A stretch of DNA of 64,000 bases. Source: an uncultured Muribaculum sp. (GTDB taxonomy: Bacteria; Bacteroidota; Bacteroidia; Bacteroidales; Muribaculaceae). Positions 9,853 to 17,697 of this stretch are shown piece after piece; position 1 is the stretch's first letter, and the number at the start of each line of letters is the position of its first letter. The translations under genes were made by a program, and so were the position numbers. The notes below the pieces were generated by a model. That model saw nothing but the letters and a program-made list of their open reading frames with translations. It made no database searches and was not told where the DNA came from. The stretch covers positions 9,725 to 73,724 of the forward strand of contig CAJUMZ010000014.1 in NCBI GenBank assembly GCA_910587665.1, read 5' to 3'.

Positions 9853-11043
9853 ATGACAGACAGTGACAACAGCGAAATGTTTGATTGGGTCGAATCACAC
9901 ATCAACGATGATCCGCTGAAATTAAGATTGAAATACAGCGGCAAGTTTCCATGGCTTGACACAGCACTCATGCAGATCGAATGCCGGCGCAAGGCACGGA
10001 AAAAGCTATCCGAGACCCTTGAATGCAAGGATTTCCTATTCCCGACACGTCTTTCTGAAGAGCAGTGCACAAGCGACATGCTCGCTCGTTTTCATGCCTC
10101 GCTTATTGACAAAGGGTCGGAAGTAGCCGATCTCACATGCGGTCTTGGCATCGACGCGCTGCATATATCACGGCGCGCATCGTCGGTGACCGCAGTAGAG
10201 CGCGACCCTATTGTAGCCGAGACCCTCCGTCATAATGCCAAAGCCCTTGGCATAGACAACATCACCGTCATCAATGATGACTGCACAGATTTCCTGAACT
10301 CGACCGACTGCCATTACGACACAATGTTTATTGATCCCGCACGACGTGGCACGAACGGCGAACGCGTATACCGCCTCGCCGATTGCTCTCCCGACGTCAC
10401 GGAGATGCTGAACGCTATCGCCTCAAAGTCCGACCGACTGATAGTAAAGGCATCACCCATGCTTGACATCACGCAGACACTTCGCGAACTACCTTTAACC
10501 ACCGACCTTTATGTCGTAGGCACCACCACAGAATGCAAGGAACTTGTCGCCGATATTAAATTCGGGGTCAAGCCTGCAGAAGCCAAGATTCATGTAAAGA
10601 CACCTGATTACGAATTTTCTTTCACGCCATCGGAAGAGGCGGAAGCCAAAGCCCGATATGAAAAGCCGGCAGTCGGAGGCTATCTCTATGAACCGGGGGC
10701 AACACTGATGAAAGCTGCGCCATACCGATTGCTTTCACAGCAATTTGACGTGGCAAAACTGCATTCTAACACCCACTTGTATTACTCACCCGAGATAATT
10801 GACGATTTTCCCGCCGAAGCATGGCAGATAGAGCGCATCGCAGACTTTTCATCAGGAGAGTTGAAACGCCTGTCACGCGAATATCCACAAATAAATGTAG
10901 CCGTGCGCAACTTCGACTATACAGCCGACTGGCTACGCAAGAAGCTCAAAGTAAAAGATGGGGGAAGCCTCAGGCTTATAGCGACCACCCTATGCGACGG
11001 CAGCAAAGCAATGCTGATTCTATCCCCCGCAAAACACAGTTGA
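9853..11043 (+). CDS. Class I SAM-dependent methyltransferase with THUMP-like domain
   Basis: A 396-residue protein of the family that includes Porphyromonas PG_1098. After an N-terminal helical region, residues ~90-230 form a Rossmann methyltransferase: SAM-binding motif I in ADLTCGLGIDALHIS, the acidic residue in VTAVERDPI, and a DPARR motif in MFIDPARRGTNG at the position of the usual catalytic NPPY loop. The C-terminal ~150 residues correspond to the THUMP-like ferredoxin-fold region, suggesting an RNA (probably tRNA or rRNA) substrate. The exact methylated nucleotide is unknown. It converges on smpB with only 5 nt between stops. Confidence 0.87.
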   Translation: MTDSDNSEMFDWVESHINDDPLKLRLKYSGKFPWLDTALMQIECRRKARKKLSETLECKDFLFPTRLSEEQCTSDMLARFHASLIDKGSEVADLTCGLGIDALHISRRASSVTAVERDPIVAETLRHNAKALGIDNITVINDDCTDFLNSTDCHYDTMFIDPARRGTNGERVYRLADCSPDVTEMLNAIASKSDRLIVKASPMLDITQTLRELPLTTDLYVVGTTTECKELVADIKFGVKPAEAKIHVKTPDYEFSFTPSEEAEAKARYEKPAVGGYLYEPGATLMKAAPYRLLSQQFDVAKLHSNTHLYYSPEIIDDFPAEAWQIERIADFSSGELKRLSREYPQINVAVRNFDYTADWLRKKLKVKDGGSLRLIATTLCDGSKAMLILSPAKHS

Positions 11044-11048
11044 GGTAG

Positions 11049-11504
11049 TTAGCGTTTTTCAAACATGCGCGCCATATTTCTTTTGTCCTCACGCTCCTTG
11101 ATTGACTGGCGCTTGTCATACTCCTTTTTACCGCGACCTATACCGATAACGAGCTTGGCAAGCCCGCGGTCATTTATAAACAACCGCATAGGCACGATGG
11201 TAAATCCGGCGTCCTTACCGTTTTTCTCAAGTTTGGCTATCTCCTTTTTATTCAAAAGCAGCTTACGGTCACGGCGCTCGGCATGATTATTGTAAGTGCC
11301 ATAGAAATATTCGGCGATATACATGTTTTTAATCCACACCTCGCCATTATTTATATAGCAGAAAGTGTCTACAAGGCTTGCCTTTCCTTGACGGATTGAT
11401 TTTATTTCAGTACCGGTCAGCACAATTCCGGCCGTAAATATATCGGAAATGGCATAGTCGAAATTGGCTCTACGGTTCTTTATATTTATATCTTTGCTAT
11501 TCAT
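11049..11504 (-). CDS. smpB: SsrA-binding protein
   Basis: SmpB binds tmRNA and delivers it to stalled ribosomes for trans-translation. Start taken at the ATG at 11504 (MNSKDINIKNRRANFDY, 151 residues); a TTG two codons earlier is less likely. The OB-fold signatures are clear: FTAGIVLTGTEIKSIRQGKASL, AEYFYGTYNNHAERRDRKLLLNK, and the basic C-terminal tail KKEYDKRQSIKEREDKRN that inserts in the decoding centre. It follows the Yip1-type gene with a 2-nt gap, so the two are cotranscribed. Confidence 0.97.
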   Translation of the reverse strand: MNSKDINIKNRRANFDYAISDIFTAGIVLTGTEIKSIRQGKASLVDTFCYINNGEVWIKNMYIAEYFYGTYNNHAERRDRKLLLNKKEIAKLEKNGKDAGFTIVPMRLFINDRGLAKLVIGIGRGKKEYDKRQSIKEREDKRNMARMFEKR

Positions 11505-11506
11505 AG

Positions 11507-12067
11507 TCAATTGGCATTTGGTATCACCATATTAAACAAAAACCCGAGCAGACTTGGCATTACAAGTATCGCCAATGAGCTAAGAAATATGAATGTAAAA
11601 CTTTTCTCTTCCCTGACCGCAAGGTAACGCTTGCCCATCCACATAACCACGATTGTAAACAACGGCAGGAACTGGACAATCGACAATTCCGTCGGGAGAC
11701 AATTGGAAATAATGGAAATCAAGGCAAGAAGCGAAATATTGTATATGGCAAATGTGTGATATTTCTTTTCATTCGGCTCTCCTTCCACCACCTTGCCCAA
11801 GAAGATTGAAAAAAGGAACGATGCAAGGAAATATGTGACAAAATACTCCACAAACATGATTATTGCCTCCTGAATCATCGACACAAGCCCAAGCTCCGAA
11901 TCATAAAGACGACGGAGAAACACAGAGCATGCAGTCACCCCGAGCAAAGGATAAAAACCGTCGGAACATATCTTGCGCGGCTCTTCCCCTACTGCGGCAA
12001 TATCCTCCCATCCCTTTGCAGGAGAAATTATCAATTGTATAAGGCAGGTAAGAAACTTCAGCATCAT
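11507..12067 (-). CDS. Yip1-type integral membrane protein
   Basis: A 186-residue polytopic protein, with an N-terminal amphipathic PAKGWEDI segment typical of bacterial Yip1-domain proteins, followed by about five hydrophobic helices (for example FVEYFVTYFLASFLFSIFL, ISLLALISIISN, FLPLFTIVVMWMG, FLSSLAILVMPSLLGFLF). Function unknown; the name comes from a distant resemblance to eukaryotic Yip1. It is the first gene of the operon with smpB and has its own -7 box. Confidence 0.75.
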   Translation of the reverse strand: MMLKFLTCLIQLIISPAKGWEDIAAVGEEPRKICSDGFYPLLGVTACSVFLRRLYDSELGLVSMIQEAIIMFVEYFVTYFLASFLFSIFLGKVVEGEPNEKKYHTFAIYNISLLALISIISNCLPTELSIVQFLPLFTIVVMWMGKRYLAVREEKSFTFIFLSSLAILVMPSLLGFLFNMVIPNAN

Positions 12068-12084
12068 AATCTTTTTTGGGATAG

Positions 12085-12092
12085 CAAAGTTA
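12085..12092 (-). promoter_or_regulatory. -7 box of the Yip1-smpB operon
   Basis: TAACTTTG on the minus strand, a perfect consensus match, 17 nt before the start codon at 12067. Confidence 0.6.
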
Positions 12093-12114
12093 GCAATATA
12101 TCTCCAAAAAATTG

Positions 12115-12122
12115 TAATTTTG
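12115..12122 (+). promoter_or_regulatory. -7 box of the DUF5606 gene
   Basis: TAATTTTG, a perfect consensus match, 38 nt before the start codon at 12161; divergent with the neighbouring promoter. Confidence 0.6.
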
Positions 12123-12160
12123 TAATTGCGAAATATAAATTCAAAACATAAATAACGACA

Positions 12161-12598
12161 ATGTTAAAGACAATTTTGGCTATTTCCGGAAAGCCCGGAC
12201 TTTTCAAGCTCGTAAGCCAGGGCAAAAACATGCTTATCGTCGAGGCACTTGCCACAGGCAAACGCACTCCGGCATACGCTCATGACAAGGTGATCTCTCT
12301 TGGCGACATCGCCATCTACACTGTTGAGGAAGATGTGCCGCTTGGCACCGTCCTTGAAACCATAAAGGAGAAAAACGACGGAAAGCCCGTGGACATGAAG
12401 TCATTTAGTGATGACCATGAACTCCGCAAATATTTCAAGGAGATACTTCCCGACTTTGACGAGGATCGCGTGTACACCAACGACATCAAGAAAGTATTTA
12501 GCTGGTACAACCTCCTGCTTGCCGCCGGCATAACCGACTTTGCCGAAAAAGAGGAAGAAAATGCCGCTGAAACCACTGAGGAAAAACCGGCTGAGTAA
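12161..12598 (+). CDS. DUF5606 domain protein
   Basis: A 145-residue cytoplasmic protein. Residues 1-55 form the DUF5606 beta-rich domain (LKTILAISGKPGLFKLVSQG..., ALATGKRTPAYAHDKVISLGDI), conserved across Bacteroidota and always near the N-terminus. The middle contains a helical region (SFSDDHELRKYFKEILPDFDEDRVY), and the last ~15 residues are an acidic, Glu-rich tail. Function unknown. It stands alone and shares a bidirectional terminator with lon. Confidence 0.88.
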   Translation: MLKTILAISGKPGLFKLVSQGKNMLIVEALATGKRTPAYAHDKVISLGDIAIYTVEEDVPLGTVLETIKEKNDGKPVDMKSFSDDHELRKYFKEILPDFDEDRVYTNDIKKVFSWYNLLLAAGITDFAEKEEENAAETTEEKPAE

Positions 12599-12614
12599 AA
12601 ACATAAATACGAAA

Positions 12615-12658
12615 AATAACAGCGAGACTACCGATTGGCAGCCTCGCTGTTATTTTTT
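12615..12658. terminator. Bidirectional terminator between the DUF5606 gene and lon
   Basis: A 12-bp perfect stem, AATAACAGCGAG (12615-12626) with CTCGCTGTTATT (12643-12654), with A-rich sequence on one side and T-rich on the other, between convergent genes. Confidence 0.9.
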
Positions 12659-12677
12659 AGGCATATATCTTATTGCG

Positions 12678-15104
12678 CTATCCGATAGTCAACGGATTGT
12701 CGACTTTTTCCGGAAGGAGAGCAATATCGAGCACTTCAATCACGGTGTTGACATAATGGAAGTGTAAGCCGGCGACGTAAAGCGAGTCTATCTCCGCTAT
12801 ATCTTTCTTATTTTCCACGGAAAGGATAATGTCGGTAATTCCGGCGCGCTTCGCGGCAAGTATCTTTTCCTTGATACCGCCTACGGGAAGCACCTTGCCT
12901 CGCAAAGTGATCTCTCCGGTCATGGCAAGACGCGGGCGTATCTTCCGCTGCGTAAACGCCGAAGCAATGGAAGTAGCCATAGTGATACCCGCCGACGGAC
13001 CGTCTTTCGGTATCGCACCCTCAGGCACATGGAGATGCAACTGATATTTTTCAAACACTTCCTCCGGTATGCCTATCTCGGAAGCATGGCTCTTTACATA
13101 CTGCAAAGCTATCGCAGCCGACTCCTTCATCACATTACCGAGATTTCCCGTAAGGGTAAGCTTGTCGCCCTTGATTTTAGAAAGCGATGACTCGATGAAA
13201 AGTATCTCACCGCCTACGGCAGTCCAGGCAAGCCCCGTGACCACACCGGCAAAATCATTACCCTCATAACGATCCTTACTGAAACGCTCCACCCCAAGGA
13301 ACTCTTTCAGATGCTTCGGCAGTATCTTTGACGGTATCTTCTTTCCGAGCATCTTAGCGAGAATAACCTTACGCACGATGGTTGAAAGCTCTTTTTCAAG
13401 CTGACGCACACCGCTTTCCGACGTGTATTTCTCTACAATGTCGGAAACAGCCTCAGGAGTTATATTCACGTCTTTCGGCTTAAGATTATTTTCATGTCGC
13501 AATGTCGGGAGTATGTGACGCATCGCAATCTCTACCTTCTCCTCAAGCAGATAGCCGGCGAGGTTGATCACCTCCATACGGTCAAGCAACGGCTGTGAGA
13601 GCGTGGATAATGTATTTGCCGTAGCAATAAACAATACCTTTGACAAGTCATAGTCTACATCTATATAATTGTCATGAAACCGGCAATTCTGCTCCGGGTC
13701 AAGCACCTCAAGCAACGCCGCCGAGGGATCGCCCTTGAAGTCGCTGCCTATCTTGTCGACCTCATCAAGCAGAAGTACCGGATTGGAATCACCGGCCCGC
13801 TTGATCGCGTCTATTATCCGGCCCGGCATAGCACCGATGTAAGTGCGGCGATGACCGCGTATCTCAGCCTCATCGTGCATACCGCCGAGGGAAACACGCT
13901 GATACGACCTGCCGAGGGCAGCCGCAATCGACCTGCCGAGTGAGGTTTTGCCTACTCCCGGAGGGCCAACGAGACACAGTATCGGAGCCTTGCCCGACGG
14001 ATTATTCATCAAAACGGCAATCTGTTCAAGGATACGCTCCTTTACCTTTGTCAGCCCGTAATGATCCACGTCGAGTACTTCACGCGCAAGTTCAAGATCG
14101 GTATTAAGCTCTGAATATTTTTCCCAAGGGAGGTCAAGCAGAGTCTCAAGATAGCTGTATTGCACGGCATAATCGGGACTTTGCGGATTCAGGCGACCGA
14201 GCTTGTCAAGTTCCTTGTCAAACACTTTTCTCGCCACCTCGCTGAATGCTACATTATCGGCACGGCTCCGCAATGCTTCCCGGTCATCGTCGGAATCACC
14301 GTAAAGCTCCTGGCGTATCGCCTCCATCTGCTGATGCAGGAAAGCCTGACGCTGATTCTGCTCAAAATTTTCACGGGCAATAGACTGTATTTTCTGGGTA
14401 ACCTGCTGCATCCGCTCAAATTCGGTGAGTTCAAGCAGCAACAAACGGGCACGTTCCTTGATAGAATCCTCGGCAAGAAGCGCCCCTTTCTTCTCGGAAG
14501 AGATAGGAGCCTGGCTGCAAATAAGATTGATCAGCCCCACCGGTTCGGGATAATTCTGCACATTATGCGCAAAATCCTGCGCCCCCTCGATAGACTCAAG
14601 CATCTTCAGGGTCATCTCCTTAACTGCCTTCACAATGGCAGGAAACGTCTTGTCGTTGCTCCGCGGTTTCTGCTCCTTGATAAGCTCAACGCGCACCATC
14701 AGAGAATTGACAGGAGACATAGCATCAGCCTCCCCTATTATGCGAAATTTATCGCGGGCACGTATCAGAGCTGTATGTTGACCGTCGGGCAGATCAAATA
14801 TCTTCAGTACGTCGGCAATCACACCAAACGGCTGCAAGCGGTCAATACCGGGATTCTCGTCATCAGGATTAAGCTGACACACGACACCGAGCGGCACACC
14901 CTTTTCATATGCCTCCCTTGCCACACGCTGTGACTGCTCCCTGACAAGCGACAATGGAGTCGCAACCGTAGGGAAAAGCACAAGGTTGCGCGTAGGCAGC
15001 AGGGGCAACGCCTCGGTATCGGGGCGTGAATTGAATTTGCCCGGGTCTATTTCAATTTGTCCTAAAGATATTATACGCGGATTATCGTTATCTGAATTAG
15101 TCAT
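12678..15104 (-). CDS. lon: ATP-dependent Lon protease
   Basis: Degrades misfolded and regulatory proteins in the cytoplasm as a hexameric AAA+ serine protease. At 808 residues it has the full LonA layout: N-terminal substrate-binding LON domain (TRNLVLFPTVATPLSL...), coiled-coil region, AAA+ module with Walker A GPPGVGKTSL and Walker B VLLLDEVDK, and a C-terminal protease domain with catalytic Ser in PKDGPSAG (S704) and the Lys about 43 residues later in GGIKEK. It lies 54 nt downstream of thrC on the same strand and may be partly cotranscribed with the thr operon. Confidence 0.98.
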   Translation of the reverse strand: MTNSDNDNPRIISLGQIEIDPGKFNSRPDTEALPLLPTRNLVLFPTVATPLSLVREQSQRVAREAYEKGVPLGVVCQLNPDDENPGIDRLQPFGVIADVLKIFDLPDGQHTALIRARDKFRIIGEADAMSPVNSLMVRVELIKEQKPRSNDKTFPAIVKAVKEMTLKMLESIEGAQDFAHNVQNYPEPVGLINLICSQAPISSEKKGALLAEDSIKERARLLLLELTEFERMQQVTQKIQSIARENFEQNQRQAFLHQQMEAIRQELYGDSDDDREALRSRADNVAFSEVARKVFDKELDKLGRLNPQSPDYAVQYSYLETLLDLPWEKYSELNTDLELAREVLDVDHYGLTKVKERILEQIAVLMNNPSGKAPILCLVGPPGVGKTSLGRSIAAALGRSYQRVSLGGMHDEAEIRGHRRTYIGAMPGRIIDAIKRAGDSNPVLLLDEVDKIGSDFKGDPSAALLEVLDPEQNCRFHDNYIDVDYDLSKVLFIATANTLSTLSQPLLDRMEVINLAGYLLEEKVEIAMRHILPTLRHENNLKPKDVNITPEAVSDIVEKYTSESGVRQLEKELSTIVRKVILAKMLGKKIPSKILPKHLKEFLGVERFSKDRYEGNDFAGVVTGLAWTAVGGEILFIESSLSKIKGDKLTLTGNLGNVMKESAAIALQYVKSHASEIGIPEEVFEKYQLHLHVPEGAIPKDGPSAGITMATSIASAFTQRKIRPRLAMTGEITLRGKVLPVGGIKEKILAAKRAGITDIILSVENKKDIAEIDSLYVAGLHFHYVNTVIEVLDIALLPEKVDNPLTIG

Positions 15105-15158
15105 TGGAAAAAGTTGGTATTATCTACATCCCTCAATAGCAAAAGCCATGCCAAAACG

Positions 15159-16463
15159 TCAAAGCGACATAAGGTATTTCTTAAATGCCGGAAACTGCAC
15201 ACTCATCCTCACTGTCTCTTTCTTACCCTTCATGAAAGCGGCAAGGCGCTGCGGCACTTCAATCGGCGAGCCGATAATCGCCTCGACCGTGTCCTTGAAT
15301 TTTGCGGGATGCGCAGTTTCAAGGAATATACCGGTCTCTCCCGGCTCAAGGTATTCGGTAAGCGCACGATAGGCAACAGCACCGTGAGGATCAAGGAGAT
15401 AGCCGGTACGATCAAATGTCTCTTTCAACGTCGCCTTGATCTGCTCGTCATCATATGTACATCCGCTTATGTCGGCGGTGATCGCATTATGAGAGTTTCC
15501 GTAAAGGTCAAGAATACGGGCGAAATTTGACGGGTCGCCGACATCCATCGCATTGGCGATAGTGGCTACCGATTTACGAGGATGATATTCACCTGTACGG
15601 AGATATTCGTAAAACACGTCATTGCGGTTGTTTGCCGCAATAAAACGCTTCACCGGCAATCCCATGCGTTTTCCGATAAGACCGGCACAAATATTGCCGA
15701 AATTACCGCTCGGGACTGCAACCACCACGTTGTCAACCTTCTCCCCCATACTCACAAGCTGTGCGTAGGCATGGAAATAATAGAACATCTGCGGAATGAA
15801 ACGCGCTACATTGATCGAATTTGCCGACGTAAGCTTCATCTTCTCATTCAGCTCCCTATCCATAAACGCCGACTTCACGAGAGCCTGGCAATCGTCAAAC
15901 GTGCCATCGACCTCAATTGCCGTGATATTGGCACCGAGAGTAGTAAACTGAGCCTCCTGTATACGGCTCACCTTGTCTTTTGGATAAAGCACAAACACCT
16001 TTACACCGGGGACATTGAGAAAACCGTTGGCGACCGCACTGCCCGTGTCGCCCGACGTAGCCACAAGTACATTGACGTCGCCCTCACCGGCGGAAGCATT
16101 GAAATGCCCGAGCAGACGCGCCATGAATCGCGCACCGACATCCTTGAACGCAAGAGTAGGCCCATGGAACAGTTCAAGCGAATAACGGTTGTCATCGACC
16201 TTTACAAGCGGAATCTCGAAATTCAGAGTGTCATTTACAATTGTCTTGAGAGTCTCCGATTCAATATCCTCTCCGAAAAGAGTGTTTGCAACCACATAGG
16301 CGATATCGGTAAGCGACATCTCACCGATATGATTGAAAAATGCCTTTGGTATAGGGACTATGCGCTCAGGCATATACAACCCGCGGTCAGGGGCAAGCCC
16401 GCGCACCACGGCATCATTGAGAGAGGTAAATTCCGATTGACGGTTTGTGCTATAATATCTCAT
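15159..16463 (-). CDS. thrC: Threonine synthase
   Basis: PLP-dependent conversion of O-phosphohomoserine to threonine. At 434 residues it is the shorter bacterial type. N-terminal MRYYSTNRQSEFTSLNDAVVRGLAPDRGLYMPE is diagnostic, the PLP-binding Lys is in HGPTLAFKDVGARF, and VATSGDTGSAVANGF is the phosphate-binding loop. It is the last biosynthetic gene of thrA-apgM-thrC, 4 nt after the ApgM-like gene. Confidence 0.97.
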   Translation of the reverse strand: MRYYSTNRQSEFTSLNDAVVRGLAPDRGLYMPERIVPIPKAFFNHIGEMSLTDIAYVVANTLFGEDIESETLKTIVNDTLNFEIPLVKVDDNRYSLELFHGPTLAFKDVGARFMARLLGHFNASAGEGDVNVLVATSGDTGSAVANGFLNVPGVKVFVLYPKDKVSRIQEAQFTTLGANITAIEVDGTFDDCQALVKSAFMDRELNEKMKLTSANSINVARFIPQMFYYFHAYAQLVSMGEKVDNVVVAVPSGNFGNICAGLIGKRMGLPVKRFIAANNRNDVFYEYLRTGEYHPRKSVATIANAMDVGDPSNFARILDLYGNSHNAITADISGCTYDDEQIKATLKETFDRTGYLLDPHGAVAYRALTEYLEPGETGIFLETAHPAKFKDTVEAIIGSPIEVPQRLAAFMKGKKETVRMSVQFPAFKKYLMSL

Positions 16464-16467
16464 AGTG

Positions 16468-17676
16468 TCATTTCATTAACAGATTCATAAATTCATCACC
16501 CGCGACAGTGCCGTATCCGCCATGCAACGCAGTTTTTTCCGAAAACGAAGTCACACTGTCAGGCGTCATACCGGGCTTATAGATAAGGAACGGCACCGGT
16601 TCGGAGGTATGGGTACGAAGCCGGCAAGGGGTCGGATGATCGGGAAGCACCGCTATGGCAAGCGGCTCGTCAAGTGAAGCAGACGCCTCGACTATCGGCG
16701 CGAGTATGCGGCGGTCGAGGTACTCTATAGTGCGTTTTTTCAACTCGACGTCACCTTCATGCCCCGCCTCGTCACTTGCCTCCACGTGAAGGAACACGAA
16801 GTCGGCGCCTCCACGCAAAGCATCAATTGCCGCCTGAGCCTTCCCTTCGTAATTGGTGTCATACAATCCGGTTGCTCCCTCTACCATGATAGGGCGCAAT
16901 CCAGCATACACACCGATTCCGAATATAAGGTCTACCGCCGATATCACCACACCGTCATTTACCGGGAAACGCTCCGACAACGGGCGCATTGAGGGGCGAT
17001 AACCGGGCGACCACGGCCATATACTGTTAGCAGGATCCTTACCCTCGGCTATACGCTTCTGGTTTATCGGATGGGCGGCAAGAAACTTCTGAGAGCGCAA
17101 GATAAGGTCATTTACAAGGCGAGCCGTATACTCCGCCTCATTAACCTCAGCCTTTACCATTACATCGGCAAAGGGAGTCCCCGGCACATCATGAGGGGGA
17201 GTGCACGCAATACGCTTGTCTCCGCCTTTTATCAACAGCAGATGGCGATATGACACACCGGGATAAAACGTCACCATGTCATCTCCAAGCTCTTTCTGCA
17301 GGTCGGCGATCAGTTGCGAAGCTTCCCCGGTGGATATATGACCTCCGGAATGATTTTTTATTTTACCGTCGGCTATAGTTATGAGGTTGCATCTCATCGC
17401 CATGACTCCCTCAGGGATGTCGACGCCCATACTTGCAGCCTCGAGTACGCCCCTGCCCTCAAATGCCTTGGTTACATCATAGCCGAGCACAGTCATGTTT
17501 GCCACCTCGCTACCGGGATGAAAACCGGCAGGCACAGTGGAAAATCGCCCCACCATGCCGTCACGAGCCAGACGATCCATGACCGGAGTATCGGCAGCCT
17601 CAAGCGGAGTGAGACCGCCAAGCTCCCCTATCGGCTCATCAGCCATCCCGTCGCCTAATACGATTATATACTTCAT
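16468..17676 (-). CDS. apgM: ApgM-like phosphomutase, probable homoserine kinase of the threonine operon
   Basis: The sequence belongs to the archaeal-type, cofactor-independent phosphoglycerate mutase family of the alkaline phosphatase superfamily. Metal and phosphate ligands are visible: VLGDGMADEP at the N-terminus, ANMTVLGYD (catalytic Ser/Thr region), HVEASDEAGHEGD and LPDHPTPC. It is sandwiched between thrA and thrC with 4- and 21-nt gaps. No GHMP-type thrB occurs in the operon, and a homologue in Bacteroides thetaiotaomicron has been reported to act as homoserine kinase. I therefore infer homoserine phosphorylation as its main role; glycolytic mutase activity cannot be excluded from sequence. 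Confidence 0.85.
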   Translation of the reverse strand: MKYIIVLGDGMADEPIGELGGLTPLEAADTPVMDRLARDGMVGRFSTVPAGFHPGSEVANMTVLGYDVTKAFEGRGVLEAASMGVDIPEGVMAMRCNLITIADGKIKNHSGGHISTGEASQLIADLQKELGDDMVTFYPGVSYRHLLLIKGGDKRIACTPPHDVPGTPFADVMVKAEVNEAEYTARLVNDLILRSQKFLAAHPINQKRIAEGKDPANSIWPWSPGYRPSMRPLSERFPVNDGVVISAVDLIFGIGVYAGLRPIMVEGATGLYDTNYEGKAQAAIDALRGGADFVFLHVEASDEAGHEGDVELKKRTIEYLDRRILAPIVEASASLDEPLAIAVLPDHPTPCRLRTHTSEPVPFLIYKPGMTPDSVTSFSEKTALHGGYGTVAGDEFMNLLMK

Positions 17677-17697
17677 AAGATATTCAACAATAAATTA

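Noticed and set aside
14160..14933. A 257-codon open frame antisense to lon
   Set aside because: It lies entirely within lon, whose motifs are intact; the frame is a by-product of codon bias and has no recognisable protein features.
15582..16490. A 302-codon open frame antisense to thrC
   Set aside because: Shadow of a well-conserved threonine synthase; no start context or domain.
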